Notes under the pieces: model-generated | Told to the model about the DNA's origin: nothing | The model's database searches: none | The model's input: the letters and a program-made list of their open reading frames with translations, nothing else | Translations under genes and position numbers: made by a program | Source: Micromonospora halotolerans | GTDB lineage: Bacteria > Actinomycetota > Actinomycetes > Mycobacteriales > Micromonosporaceae | Length of the DNA: 64,000 nucleotides | Assembly: GCF_032108445.1 (NCBI RefSeq) | Contig: NZ_CP134876.1 | Location: 744,001 to 808,000, forward strand | Direction of reading: 5' to 3' | Part shown: positions 30,614 through 38,966 of the stretch, piece after piece | Position numbering within the stretch: the stretch's first letter is position 1 | Layout of the letters: each line of letters begins with the position of its first letter

Positions 30614-31300
30614 GTGAAGCATGACCTGGTCGACACGACCGAGATGTACCTGCGCACCATCCTCGAGCTGGAGGAGGAGGGGGTGCCGCCGCTGCGTGCG
30701 CGGATCGCGGAGCGGTTGAAGCAGAGCGGTCCCACCGTCAGCCAGACCGTCGCCCGGATGGAGCGGGACGGCCTGCTCACCGTCGAGGGCGACCGCCACC
30801 TGATGCTCACCGCGCAGGGCCGCGGCACGGCGGTGTCGGTCATGCGCAAGCACCGGCTCGCCGAGCTGCTGCTCGTCAACGTGATCGGGATGCCCTACGA
30901 GGAGGCCCACGACGAGGCCTGCCGCTGGGAGCACGTGATGAGCGACGCGGTGGAGAAGCGGGTCTACGACCTGCTCAACCGCCCGACCCGCTCCCCCTAC
31001 GGCAACCCGATCCCGGGCCTGGAGGAGCTGGGCGAACCGGGTCTGCGCGAGGTCGAGACCGCGGAGGGCGAGCGGAACCTGGCCTTCCCGGGCCTGTCCG
31101 GGCCGGTCGTGGTGCGGCGGATCTGCGAGAGCGTGCAGACCGACGCCGACGTCCTCCGGCAGCTGCACGCGGCGGGCGTCGACCCGGGCGCCACGGTGAC
31201 CGTGGCCCAGGAACGCGACGGCGTCTCCATCGACCGCTCCGGCGACCGGGTCCGGCTGCCCCGCGAGGTGGCCTCCCGGGTGTTCGTCGCGGCCCGCTGA
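30614..31300 (+). CDS. ideR: iron-dependent transcriptional repressor, DtxR/IdeR family
   Basis: A 228-residue metal-activated repressor of iron uptake and storage genes. The winged helix is residues 1-73 (RIAERLKQSGPTVSQTVARM recognition part). All metal ligands of DtxR are visible, shifted by one: Met11, His80, Glu84, His99, Cys103, Glu106 and His107 (HDEACRWEHVM). The C-terminal SH3-like domain is about 150-226. GTG 30614 has GGAGGG 8 bases upstream. In mycobacteria ideR follows sigB directly; here six genes intervene, including an inverted-repeat-bounded segment. Confidence 0.95.
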   Translation: MKHDLVDTTEMYLRTILELEEEGVPPLRARIAERLKQSGPTVSQTVARMERDGLLTVEGDRHLMLTAQGRGTAVSVMRKHRLAELLLVNVIGMPYEEAHDEACRWEHVMSDAVEKRVYDLLNRPTRSPYGNPIPGLEELGEPGLREVETAEGERNLAFPGLSGPVVVRRICESVQTDADVLRQLHAAGVDPGATVTVAQERDGVSIDRSGDRVRLPREVASRVFVAAR

Positions 31301-31329
31301 CCCCCCCAGCCCGCTGCCGAGCCCGGCTG

Positions 31330-31878
31330 TCAGAGCTGCCGGGTGTCGATCACCTTGGCGAGGTTGACCAGCTTGCCGGCCGCCTTGTCGGCCTCGGCCG
31401 TGGCGGTGCCACGCGGGCTGGTCCAGCGCAGCGTGGCCAGCCGCCCCTCGCCGGCCAGCCAGCCCACCTCCGCCGCCGGGCCGCTCTTCGCGGTCTTCGG
31501 CAGCGTGTGCCGGTAGGCGATCTTCCCGAGCTTGGTCACCTTCTTGGCGCCCCGGGGCAGCACGTCGAGGGTGAAGGTCGACGTGTCGATCGACGTGTCG
31601 GTCACCGTCAGGGTCAGCTCCGGCAGCACGGCCCGCTCGGCCCGGACCACGCAGGTGTGTGTGTCGCCCTTGTCCATGGCGGCGGCCACGTCGAACCTGC
31701 CGCCCGTGTGCTTGGCGATCACCGCGAAGTCGAGCAGCCGGCACGCCCCGCCGGACGAGGCGGCGGACACCTCGACCGCCCTCGGCTCCCCCGCCGGCAC
31801 CTCGACCGGTGTGGCCTCGGCGGCGCAGCCGGCGGTCAGCAGTACGGCCGAAGCGGCCAGCCAGGTACGGGCGCGCAC
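31330..31878 (-). CDS. putative lipoprotein
   Basis: A 182-residue exported protein of unknown family. The first 18 residues form a lipoprotein signal peptide ending in the lipobox LTAGC (Cys18). The mature part has two cysteines (GGACRLL, THTCVV) and mostly beta strands. GTG 31878 is chosen because GGAGGT lies 6 bases upstream and the signal peptide starts there; a longer upstream frame lacks a signal. It is convergent with ideR over 29 bases. It may bind a ligand outside the membrane, but nothing indicates which. Confidence 0.75.
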   Translation of the reverse strand: MRARTWLAASAVLLTAGCAAEATPVEVPAGEPRAVEVSAASSGGACRLLDFAVIAKHTGGRFDVAAAMDKGDTHTCVVRAERAVLPELTLTVTDTSIDTSTFTLDVLPRGAKKVTKLGKIAYRHTLPKTAKSGPAAEVGWLAGEGRLATLRWTSPRGTATAEADKAAGKLVNLAKVIDTRQL

Positions 31879-31964
31879 GTGGAGACCTCCGCAGTCGTCG
31901 GCGGGGGCCGCCCGCCGGATGTCCGTCGGCCACCGTACGGGCAACCCTGCCGGGACGGAAGTCC

Positions 31965-32207
31965 TCAATCGTCCACGTACGGACAGTGCCGGCATCCTCG
32001 CCCGCAGCACGTGCCCCGGCGGGCCAGGAAACCGGCGCTGAGCACGAACAGTCCGGTCGCCGGGTCCAGGTAGCCGGCCTCACCGGCGGCCAGGGCGGCG
32101 TCGTGCGCGGCCAGGATCCGCGCCCGGTCCGCGTGGTCGGGCGACAGCCGCGACGGGTGCGGCTCGGTCAACGGCCGGTCCGCCAGGGGTCGTCGCTCTC
32201 CGGTCAC
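31965..32207 (-). CDS. DUF5522 small cysteine-rich protein
   Basis: An 80-residue protein whose C-terminus RGTCCGRGCRHCPYVDD matches the DUF5522 family. The cysteines in CCxxxCxxC suggest zinc or iron-sulfur binding. The middle has HADRARILAAHDAALAAGE and LDPATGLFVLSAGFLARRG. Function unknown; in many bacteria it occurs beside radical-SAM or PrmC-like genes, not seen here. GTG start at 32207; the second copy of the 56-bp repeat begins 10 bases upstream. Confidence 0.75.
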   Translation of the reverse strand: MTGERRPLADRPLTEPHPSRLSPDHADRARILAAHDAALAAGEAGYLDPATGLFVLSAGFLARRGTCCGRGCRHCPYVDD

Positions 32208-32216
32208 CCGGCGAGT

Positions 32217-32272
32217 GTAAGGAAGGGCCCCTTGTTAACGCCTTCTGCCTAGCAGGGGCCCCCTCCTAACGC
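32217..32272. repeat. 56-bp double-palindrome repeat, family C, copy 2 (inverted)
   Basis: Begins GTAAGGAAGGGCCCCTT and ends GGGGCCCCCTCCTAACGC. It is the inverted counterpart of the copy at 25816-25871, differing at four positions with no gaps. It sits between the DUF5522 start and the asparaginase stop, so the two copies bracket a 6.3-kb block. Confidence 0.85.
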
Positions 32273-32283
32273 GGGGGTGGCGC

Positions 32284-33261
32284 TCAGCCGTGCCGGTCGA
32301 ACGCCGTGGCGACCGCCGCCCGGTCCGCGCCGGAGGCCAGGAGCAGCCGGAGCAGCACCTTCGCCTTGTACGGGTCGAGCAGCCCACCGCGGATCAGCCC
32401 GCGCCGCCGCAGGTCGGTCTCGGAGCCGACCGCGCCGTAGGTGTTCCGCAGCACCGACCCGGCCCCCGTCCGGGAGGCGAGCACCACCGGCATCCGCGCG
32501 GCCAGCTCGCCCAGCGCCGGGGCGAAGTCGGGCGGCACGTGCCCCACCCCGAAGCCGGCCACCACCAGGCCGTCCAGGCCCGGGGCGACCGCGTCGAGCA
32601 GCGCCGGGTCGTCGTCGAGGGTGACGGTGTGCAGCGCCACCCGGGTGGCGGCCAGCCGGTCGCGGTCCACCGGCGGCAGCGGGGTGTGCCGGGGCGGGCG
32701 GGTCAGCAGCCGTACCTCCCCCTCGATGACGTGCCCGAGCGGGCCCGCGTTCGGTGCGGCGAAGGTCGCCGTGCTGGTGCTGTGGGTCTTGCGGACGAAG
32801 CGGGCCGCGTGGATCTCGTCGTTGAACGCCACCAGCACCCCGAGGTCCCGCGCGGCCGGCGCGGCGGCGACCCGGGCGGCGGCGAGCAGGTTGGCCGGGC
32901 CGTCCGGGCCGGCGAGGGTGGGGTTCCGCATCGCACCGGTGAACACCAGCGGCGCCGGGTGCGGCCAGACCAGGTCGGCCAGGAAGGCGGTCTCCTCCAG
33001 AGTGTCGGTGCCCTGGGTCACCACCACGCCGGCCGCCCCGTCGGCGACCGCCGCGCCCGCCGCGTCCACCAGGTCCAGGATCTGCCGGTACGCCAGGGCG
33101 GCGCTGGGCACCGCCTCGACGTCCCGCACGTCGAGCGGGATGTCGGCCAGCCCCGGTACGGCGGCCGTGAGGTCGGCGCCGGTGAGCCGGCTGACCACGC
33201 CCTGCGCTCGGGTGCCGGCCATGGCGATCGTGCCGCCCAGGGTGAAGAGCGCGACGGTCAC
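32284..33261 (-). CDS. asparaginase (type I/II fold)
   Basis: A 325-residue enzyme hydrolysing L-asparagine to aspartate and ammonia. The nucleophilic threonine is in FTLGGTIAMAG, the second catalytic group in VVTQGTDTLEET, and a lysine in RKTHSTSTATF. No signal peptide is present, so it is cytoplasmic. GTG 33261 overlaps the stop of the upstream methyltransferase as GTGA. Conserved glutaminase activity is possible in this family. Confidence 0.9.
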   Translation of the reverse strand: MTVALFTLGGTIAMAGTRAQGVVSRLTGADLTAAVPGLADIPLDVRDVEAVPSAALAYRQILDLVDAAGAAVADGAAGVVVTQGTDTLEETAFLADLVWPHPAPLVFTGAMRNPTLAGPDGPANLLAAARVAAAPAARDLGVLVAFNDEIHAARFVRKTHSTSTATFAAPNAGPLGHVIEGEVRLLTRPPRHTPLPPVDRDRLAATRVALHTVTLDDDPALLDAVAPGLDGLVVAGFGVGHVPPDFAPALGELAARMPVVLASRTGAGSVLRNTYGAVGSETDLRRRGLIRGGLLDPYKAKVLLRLLLASGADRAAVATAFDRHG

Positions 33262-33899
33262 CGGTCGGCCTTCCGGGCGAGCAGGAACGCCTGCGGCCCC
33301 CGGTCGAGCTCCTCCGCTTCGCGGACCAGCGTGGCGTGCACCGCGAATCCGGCCGCGGTGAGCTGTTCGGCCAGCCGTTCCGGCGGCAGCCAGTACACGT
33401 CGTACGAGACGGTGTGGCCGTACGCCTGCTCCAGCCGGATCCGCTGGTCGCCGGCCTTGACCGCGACCAGCAGGTGACCGCCCGGGGCGAGCACCCGGTG
33501 GAACTCGGCGAACACCCCGGGCAGCAGGTCCGGCGGCAGGTGGATGATCGAGTACCAGGCCACGAGGCCGGCCAGCGCCGCGTCGGGGATGTCCAGCGCG
33601 GTCATCGAGCCGACCTCGAAGCGCAGCTCCGGATAGTTCCGGCGGGCCACCTCGAGCATGCCCGGGGAGAGGTCGACCCCGGAGATGTCGAGCCCGAGAC
33701 CGCGCAGGTGGGCGGTGATCCGGCCGGTCCCGCAGCCTGCCTCCAGCACCGGCCGGCCGGGCCCCACCAGCTCCGCGAACGCGGTCAGCATCCCCCGGTC
33801 GAGCGGGCCCTCCAGCACGTCGGGGATCAGCCGCGCGTAGTCCACGGCCACCGTGTCGTAGGCGGCGCGCGTCTCGGTGAGCCAGTTCGGTTCGATCAT
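33258..33899 (-). CDS. class I SAM-dependent methyltransferase
   Basis: A 213-residue small-molecule-type methyltransferase with the SAM motif VLEAGCGTGRITAHLRGLGL, DISGVDLSPGMLEVARR, and motif III LAPGGHLLVAVK. The acceptor is unknown. ATG 33899 has only a weak ribosome site. The gene is coupled to the asparaginase gene (GTGA overlap) and divergent from the MFS gene, with 160 bases between starts. Confidence 0.88.
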   Translation of the reverse strand: MIEPNWLTETRAAYDTVAVDYARLIPDVLEGPLDRGMLTAFAELVGPGRPVLEAGCGTGRITAHLRGLGLDISGVDLSPGMLEVARRNYPELRFEVGSMTALDIPDAALAGLVAWYSIIHLPPDLLPGVFAEFHRVLAPGGHLLVAVKAGDQRIRLEQAYGHTVSYDVYWLPPERLAEQLTAAGFAVHATLVREAEELDRGPQAFLLARKADR

Positions 33900-34059
33900 G
33901 AAAGACGACCCTAGTCGCCGGCCGGCCCCGCGTCCGCCCGCACCCGGCCCGGCTCGGCGACGAACGTCTCCGGCCGGGGGAAATGCCGCGCCCCGCAGCG
34001 GCCCGACGGGATACCGTGCCGGGTCGCACACCCGCGACCTCGACGGACAGGCCCGAGCA

Positions 34060-35316
34060 GTGACCCAGCAACTGACGCCCCCGACCACCGGCACCCGCAC
34101 CTCGCTGTGGCGGAGCCGGGACTTCCTGCTGCTCTGGAGCGGCCAGACGGTCAGCGAGGTGGGCACCCGGGTCTCCGGGGTGGCGGTGCCGCTGCTCGCC
34201 GCGGACGTGCTCGACGCCACCGTCTTCCAGGTCTCCCTGCTCACCTTCCTGGCCTGGCTGCCGTACCTCTTCTTCTCGCTGCCGGCCGGGATGCTGGCCG
34301 ACCGGGTCGACCAGCGGCGGCTGATGGTCGCGTGCGACCTGGGCCGGGCGGCGCTGCTGCTGTCGGTGCCGGTGGTCGCCCTGGCCGGCCACCTCACGCT
34401 GGCCTTCCTGTATGCGGTGGTCGGGCTCTCCGGCGTGCTGACCGTCGTGTTCACGGTGGCGTACCGGAGCCTGCTGCCCGCGCTCGTGCCGGCGGAGGAC
34501 CTCACCTCGGCCAACGCGCGGCTGGAGGTGAGCGAGAACCTGGCCCAGCTGGCCGGGCCGAGTGCCGGCGGCGTGCTCGTCGGCCTGCTCGGCGCGGCCC
34601 GGACCTTCGTCGCCGACGCCGCCAGCTTCCTGGCCAGCGCCGTCACGCTGCTGCTGGTCCGGCACCGCCCGGCGCCACGCACCGAGGGCCGGGTGCCGGT
34701 CCGGGCGGCGCTGACCGAGGGGCTCGGCTTCATCCGCCGGCAGCGGATCCTCGCCCTGGTGCTCGCCTGCACCGCCACCTCGAACTTCTTCGTCATGGCC
34801 GCCAAGGCGATCGAGGTGCCGTACCTGCTGCGCGTGCTGCACGCCGCCCCGGCCACCATCGGCCTCTTGTTCAGCCTGGGTTCGGTGGGCGGGCTGCTGG
34901 CCGGTGTGCTCGCCGGGCGGGTGGCCGCGCTGCTCGGCGGCGCCCGGACCATCTGGGTGTCGATGGCCGCGCCCGGCCCGCTCTACCTGCTGATGCCGCT
35001 GGCCCGGCCCGGCTGGGGCGCCCTGCTCTACGCGATCGGCACGGCGGCGTTCGCGGCCAACGCGGTGCTGTTCAACGTGGCGGCCATGTCCTACCGGCAG
35101 CGGGTCACCCCGGCCGGGCTGCTCGGCCGGGTCAACGCCGCGTTCCTGTGGATCTGCTACGGCGTGATCCCGCTGGGCGCCCTGCTCGGCGGCGCCCTCG
35201 GCACCCGGCTCGGGCTGCGCCCGGCGCTGCTGGTCTGCGTGCTCGGCATGTGGAGCGCGGCGCTGTTCGTGGTTTTCTCGCCGCTGCGGCGGATGCGGGA
35301 CTTCGCGGCGTCCTGA
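34060..35316 (+). CDS. MFS transporter, enterobactin-exporter-like (MFS_3)
   Basis: A 418-residue permease with 12 predicted helices. The N-terminus SLWRSRDFLLLWSGQTVSEV and the loop 2-3 motif LADRVDQRRLMVACDLGRA are typical of the MFS_3/EntS group, which export siderophores or drugs. The substrate is unknown and no siderophore genes are nearby. GTG 34060 begins the conserved N-terminus; the upstream extension is low complexity. Confidence 0.88.
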   Translation: MTQQLTPPTTGTRTSLWRSRDFLLLWSGQTVSEVGTRVSGVAVPLLAADVLDATVFQVSLLTFLAWLPYLFFSLPAGMLADRVDQRRLMVACDLGRAALLLSVPVVALAGHLTLAFLYAVVGLSGVLTVVFTVAYRSLLPALVPAEDLTSANARLEVSENLAQLAGPSAGGVLVGLLGAARTFVADAASFLASAVTLLLVRHRPAPRTEGRVPVRAALTEGLGFIRRQRILALVLACTATSNFFVMAAKAIEVPYLLRVLHAAPATIGLLFSLGSVGGLLAGVLAGRVAALLGGARTIWVSMAAPGPLYLLMPLARPGWGALLYAIGTAAFAANAVLFNVAAMSYRQRVTPAGLLGRVNAAFLWICYGVIPLGALLGGALGTRLGLRPALLVCVLGMWSAALFVVFSPLRRMRDFAAS

Positions 35317-35343
35317 AAAGAGGCAGGATTTTTCCCGGACCGC

Positions 35344-35370
35344 TGTCGAATCCGGCCGCGCCCGTCCGTC
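35344..35370 (+). promoter_or_regulatory. candidate ECF42-type promoter ahead of the YCII gene
   Basis: TGTCGA at 35344-35349 is followed after 17 bases by CGTC at 35367-35370. From recall, ECF42 promoters are described with TGTCGA at -35 and CG(A/T)C at -10, so this fits the gene pair just downstream. The YCII start is 43 bases further on. No experimental support is implied. Confidence 0.55.
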
Positions 35371-35413
35371 GGTGAGACGGAAGAGGGAAACGACAACCCC
35401 CAAGGAGAGACCG

Positions 35414-35755
35414 ATGGCCCAGTACGCAGTCCTCGTCTACTCGCCCGCGCCGGCCGACCCGATGGACCTGACCCCCGACTACGTGGCCCTGCTGGAGCGC
35501 TACGGCGACCAGGTCGCCGAGCTGGGCGGGCAGATCCTCACCGGGTTCGCGCTCCAGCCGAGCACCACGGCCACGGCGATCCGCGGCGACGTGGTGACCG
35601 ACGGCCCGTTCATCGAGGCCAAGGAGGTCGTCGCCGGGTTCTTCATCCTGGAGGCGCCCGACCTGGACGTGGCCCTGAAGATCGCCAAGCTGAACCCGGC
35701 CACCATCGACGGCGGCGTCGAGGTCCGGCCGCTCTTCCAGCCGCCGGCCGAGTGA
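35414..35755 (+). CDS. YCII/DGPF-domain protein, partner of ECF42 sigma factor
   Basis: A 113-residue ferredoxin-like-fold protein with the family hallmark TDGPFIEAKEVVAGFFIL. DGPF proteins sit beside ECF42 sigma factors across actinobacteria and are usually their main regulon members; their biochemical role is unknown. ATG 35414 follows AAGGAGAG. Its TGA overlaps the GTG of the sigma gene (GTGA), so the two are translationally coupled. Confidence 0.9.
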   Translation: MAQYAVLVYSPAPADPMDLTPDYVALLERYGDQVAELGGQILTGFALQPSTTATAIRGDVVTDGPFIEAKEVVAGFFILEAPDLDVALKIAKLNPATIDGGVEVRPLFQPPAE

Positions 35756-37014
35756 GCGACGCCGCCACGGTCGCCGCCGAACGGGCGGTGGCGGACGCGC
35801 ACCGTCGCGAGTGGGCCTTCGTGCTCGCCGCGACGGCGCGCGTCGCCGGCGACCTCGACGTGGCCGAGGAGTGCGTGCAGGACGCGTACGTGGCCGCCCT
35901 GGCCGCGTGGGCGCGCGACGGCGTACCCGACAAGCCGGGCGCCTGGCTGACCGCCACGGCGAAGCGCAAGGCGCTCGACGTGCTGCGCCGGGAGAAGGTG
36001 TTCCGGTCGAAGATGCCCCTGCTCGTCGAGCCGGCGGAGGCCGAGATGGTGGAGGAGCCCGGCGGGGACCCGGTCCCCGACGACCGGCTGCGGCTGGTCT
36101 TCACCTGCTGCCACCCGGCGCTGGCCCGGGAGGCCCAGGTGGCGCTGACCCTGCGCCTGGTCTGCGGGGTGGCCACCGGCGACATCGCCCGCGCGTTCCT
36201 GGTCACCGAGACGACCATGGCGGCCCGGGTGACCCGGGCCAAGAAGAAGATCGCCGCCGCTCGGATCCCCTACCGGGTTCCGGAGGCCGCCGAGCTGCCC
36301 GAACGGCTCGACGCGGTGCTCACCGTGATCCATCTGCTCTTCACCGCCGGGCACACCGCGCCGACCGGCGCCGACCTGGTCCGCGCCGACCTGGTCGACC
36401 GCGCCGTGCACCTGACCCGGATGCTGCTCGCCCTGATGCCCGACGAGCCGGAGGTCCGGGGCCTGCTCGCCCTGCTGCTGCTCACCGACGCCCGCCGGGC
36501 CACCCGTACCGACGCCGCCGGGCGGCTGCTGGTGCTGGAGGAACAGGACCGGTCCCGCTGGGACCGGGCCGCCATGGCGGAGGGCAACCAGCTGGTCCTG
36601 GGCGCGTTCCGCACCGGCCGGGTCGGCCGGTACGCCCTCCAGGCCGCCATCGCCTCGCTGCACGCGGTCGCCCCCAGCTACGCCGCCACCGACTGGCCGC
36701 AGGTCGTCCGCCTCTACGACGAGCTGCTCAAGCGCTGGCCGTCCCCGGTGGTGGCGCTGAACCGGGCGGTCGCCGTGTCCATGGTCGACGGGCCCGCCGC
36801 GGCCCTCGCGGAGGTCGACGCACTGGCGGCCGATCCGCACCTGGCCGGCTACCACTACCTCCCGGCCATCCGCGCCGACCTGCTCCGCCGCCTCGACCGG
36901 CCTGCCGAGGCCGCCGACGCCTACCGCGAGGCGCTGAAGCTGGTCGACAACGACGCCGAACGCGCCTTCCTCACCACCCGCCTCACCGAGGTTGGCGCGA
37001 CGCATCGATCATGA
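35752..37014 (+). CDS. ECF sigma factor, ECF42 group, with long C-terminal extension
   Basis: A 420-residue ECF sigma factor. Region 2 (DLDVAEECVQDAYVAALAAW) and region 4 (GDIARAFLVTETTMAARVTR) lie in the first 185 residues. The remaining 230 residues form a helical, TPR-like extension containing MAEGNQLVLGAF and ALNRAVAVSMVDGP, diagnostic of ECF42 (DUF6596). No anti-sigma gene is present; in this group the C-terminal domain is thought to control activity. The stop codon TGA comes from the left arm of palindrome copy A2. Its product probably drives the promoter at 35344. Confidence 0.93.
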   Translation: MSDAATVAAERAVADAHRREWAFVLAATARVAGDLDVAEECVQDAYVAALAAWARDGVPDKPGAWLTATAKRKALDVLRREKVFRSKMPLLVEPAEAEMVEEPGGDPVPDDRLRLVFTCCHPALAREAQVALTLRLVCGVATGDIARAFLVTETTMAARVTRAKKKIAAARIPYRVPEAAELPERLDAVLTVIHLLFTAGHTAPTGADLVRADLVDRAVHLTRMLLALMPDEPEVRGLLALLLLTDARRATRTDAAGRLLVLEEQDRSRWDRAAMAEGNQLVLGAFRTGRVGRYALQAAIASLHAVAPSYAATDWPQVVRLYDELLKRWPSPVVALNRAVAVSMVDGPAAALAEVDALAADPHLAGYHYLPAIRADLLRRLDRPAEAADAYREALKLVDNDAERAFLTTRLTEVGATHRS

Positions 37015-37061
37015 AGTTGTTGCCCCCCGCTCCGGCGTGTCGGGACAACACCTTCGTGATC
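37007..37061. repeat. dispersed palindrome, family A, copy 2
   Basis: Left arm GATCATGAAGTTGTTGCC (37007-37024) and right arm GACAACACCTTCGTGATC (37044-37061) are imperfect complements. The left arm supplies the TGA stop of the ECF42 gene and the right arm provides two bases of the TGA stop of the convergent nucleotidyltransferase gene, so the element sits exactly over the junction. Confidence 0.7.
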
Positions 37062-37779
37062 ACCGCCGGTGGGCCCGGCGTACCGTGCGGCGGGCGTCGC
37101 GCCAGGCGATCAGGGCGGTGCGGAGGCGGGGTGAGGCAACCCGCTCGCCCCGACGCCGGGCCGCGAGCTGACCGATCAGCCAGGCCGGGGCGTCGGCCGC
37201 CTCGACCGCCGCGGTCTTGGTGAGCAGGTCGCCGTGGCGCAGCGCGTGCCGGCCGCGGGCCATCGAGCTGAGGCCGAGGTCGGCGAGGGCGGGATCCAGC
37301 CACAACCACGGACGCCGGGCCGCCCAGGCCCAGTAGCCGGTGAGTTCGGCGCGGGCGGCGGCCCGCACGTCGTCGTCGCTCACCGGCGGGAACACCTCGC
37401 CGGGCGGGCGGCCGAGGACGGCGTACCCGTGGCGGACGAGCTCCGCCCGGGTGATGCCGGACAGGATGCGCTGGACGAGCTGCCCGTGCGTCCACGTCGG
37501 ATGCTTCCGGTGGACGTCCGCGATGGTGGCGCTGTCGACGTAGACGCAGCCCAGGTGCAGCCCGGCGGCGCTGTCCGCGTCGAGGCGGCGGTGCACGGCG
37601 ACGAGCGCGGCCTCCCGCGCGTCGTCGACCGGCCCGTCGGTCAGCGCGACCAGGTCGAGGTCGCTCACGCCGGGCCGGTGGTCGCCCGTCGCCAACGACC
37701 CGGCGACCAGCAGGTCGCTGACCCAGCCGAGCGCCGCCACGTCGGCGGCGAACTCCTCCACGGCCGGCGGCGTCACCAT
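37060..37779 (-). CDS. nucleotidyltransferase-fold protein (aminoglycoside adenylyltransferase-like)
   Basis: A 239-residue protein with the polymerase-beta-like motif GSLATGDHRPGVSDLDL near residues 27-43, giving the two metal-binding aspartates. A helical C-terminal domain (AELTGYWAWAARRPW) resembles DUF4111 of ANT(3'')/ANT(9) enzymes. Whether it modifies an aminoglycoside or something else cannot be told. ATG 37779 lies close before the motif, as in the family. Confidence 0.75.
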   Translation of the reverse strand: MVTPPAVEEFAADVAALGWVSDLLVAGSLATGDHRPGVSDLDLVALTDGPVDDAREAALVAVHRRLDADSAAGLHLGCVYVDSATIADVHRKHPTWTHGQLVQRILSGITRAELVRHGYAVLGRPPGEVFPPVSDDDVRAAARAELTGYWAWAARRPWLWLDPALADLGLSSMARGRHALRHGDLLTKTAAVEAADAPAWLIGQLAARRRGERVASPRLRTALIAWRDARRTVRRAHRR

Positions 37780-37890
37780 GGCCTCAGTCTAGGAACGGTC
37801 CATGCGCTCCCGGCGGAGCCGCCGCCGTCCGGCACTCGGCCGTCGATCCTGGAGACTTACCGTTCCCCGCGAACGGAAACTGCCCAGGAA

Positions 37891-38859
37891 TCACCGTGTC
37901 GCGCCCGGCGGCAGGGCACGAAGGCTCTCTGCGAACCAGGTGAGGGACTGGCCGTGGCCGCGGGTCCAGGCCAGCGGCGTCCCGTCCAGCGCCAGCACGT
38001 TGTGGAACCCGTCTGGCGGCGGCTCCGGCAGCGCGGGGTAGCGCAGCACGTCGGGGTCCTCGTTGGCGATCCAGTGCCCGGGCAGCCCGCGTACGACCTC
38101 GGCGAACGCATCCCGCCGGGGTGGCGGCACCTGGTACAGCACCGCGGTGTGGAACACCACCAGGGTCGCGTCCCGGGGTGCCCGCGCGGCCAGCGCCGGC
38201 AGGTCGTCCACCAGGTCGCCCCGGACCAGCCGCGGCGGCTCGGCCCGGGCGACGGCCGCCGCGGCCCGCAGCCGCTCGCGGCGGTGCCCGTGCTCCGGCC
38301 AGATGAGCGCGTCCAGCCACGCCACGTCGGCCGGGTCGCACACGTCGAGCGGATTGAGGTCCAGGCCGGCCCGCCACACCACCTCCGGCCGGCGGGCCGG
38401 GGGCACGGTCCCGCCGATCGCGCAGTCGAGGACCGGTTCTCCCGTGCCGAGCGGGTGGTCGCCGTAGCGGTAGGCATACCGGTCGGGGTAGAGATTCAGG
38501 CCAGCGGAGGCGCCGACCTCCAGCAGGGCGAGCGGCTGCGGCAGCGACGCCAGCACCGGCAGGAGTACGGCACACCGGCCCGGCTCGTTGGTCTGCGTGG
38601 CCCGGACCCGCATCTCCGCCTCGACGGCCGGCCAGTTCGCCAGCGCGTACCCGCGGAAGGCGGACGGATCCGTGACGGGGCCGCCGAGCAGCCGGACCAC
38701 GGCGAAGAGCAGGTTCGGCTGGCGCTTGGCCGGCGGGAGGGTCTCGATCCGGGCCAGCAGCTCGTCGTCGCGGGAAACCGCCTCCGACAGCCGCTCGTAC
38801 GCCGGCGACACCCCGCGCGCCTCCCGGGCGAAGGTGGCGTAGCGGTCAGCGGTGGTCAT
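37891..38859 (-). CDS. DUF2332 family protein
   Basis: A 322-residue cytosolic protein of the actinobacterial and proteobacterial DUF2332 family. It contains LALLEVGASAGLNLYPDRYA, which resembles a SAM-binding loop, and a conserved WRAGLDLNPLDV segment. A methyltransferase-like fold is possible, but the activity is unknown. ATG 38859 is preferred over an in-frame start 17 codons upstream because the conserved part begins MTTADRYATFAREARG. Confidence 0.82.
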   Translation of the reverse strand: MTTADRYATFAREARGVSPAYERLSEAVSRDDELLARIETLPPAKRQPNLLFAVVRLLGGPVTDPSAFRGYALANWPAVEAEMRVRATQTNEPGRCAVLLPVLASLPQPLALLEVGASAGLNLYPDRYAYRYGDHPLGTGEPVLDCAIGGTVPPARRPEVVWRAGLDLNPLDVCDPADVAWLDALIWPEHGHRRERLRAAAAVARAEPPRLVRGDLVDDLPALAARAPRDATLVVFHTAVLYQVPPPRRDAFAEVVRGLPGHWIANEDPDVLRYPALPEPPPDGFHNVLALDGTPLAWTRGHGQSLTWFAESLRALPPGATR

Positions 38860-38910
38860 GGCCCGAGCATTCCAGCCGGCTGCGGTGACGGGCGACGTGT
38901 GTCCCGTCAC

Positions 38911-38953
38911 GGAAAAGCCGCGAGCGCGGCAGGGAGGCCCCTGCCGCGCTCGC
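38911..38953 (-). terminator. intrinsic terminator after nrdJ
   Basis: On the minus strand a perfect 14-bp stem, GCGAGCGCGGCAGG with its complement around a 6-base loop, is followed by GGCTTTTCC. It begins just after the nrdJ stop at 38967. Confidence 0.8.
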
Positions 38954-38966
38954 GAGCGGTCGTACG

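Noticed and set aside
25872..32216. Reading the block between the inverted 56-bp repeats as a composite transposon or genomic island
   Set aside because: It contains ideR, which is core, has no transposase or integrase, and its base composition matches the surroundings.
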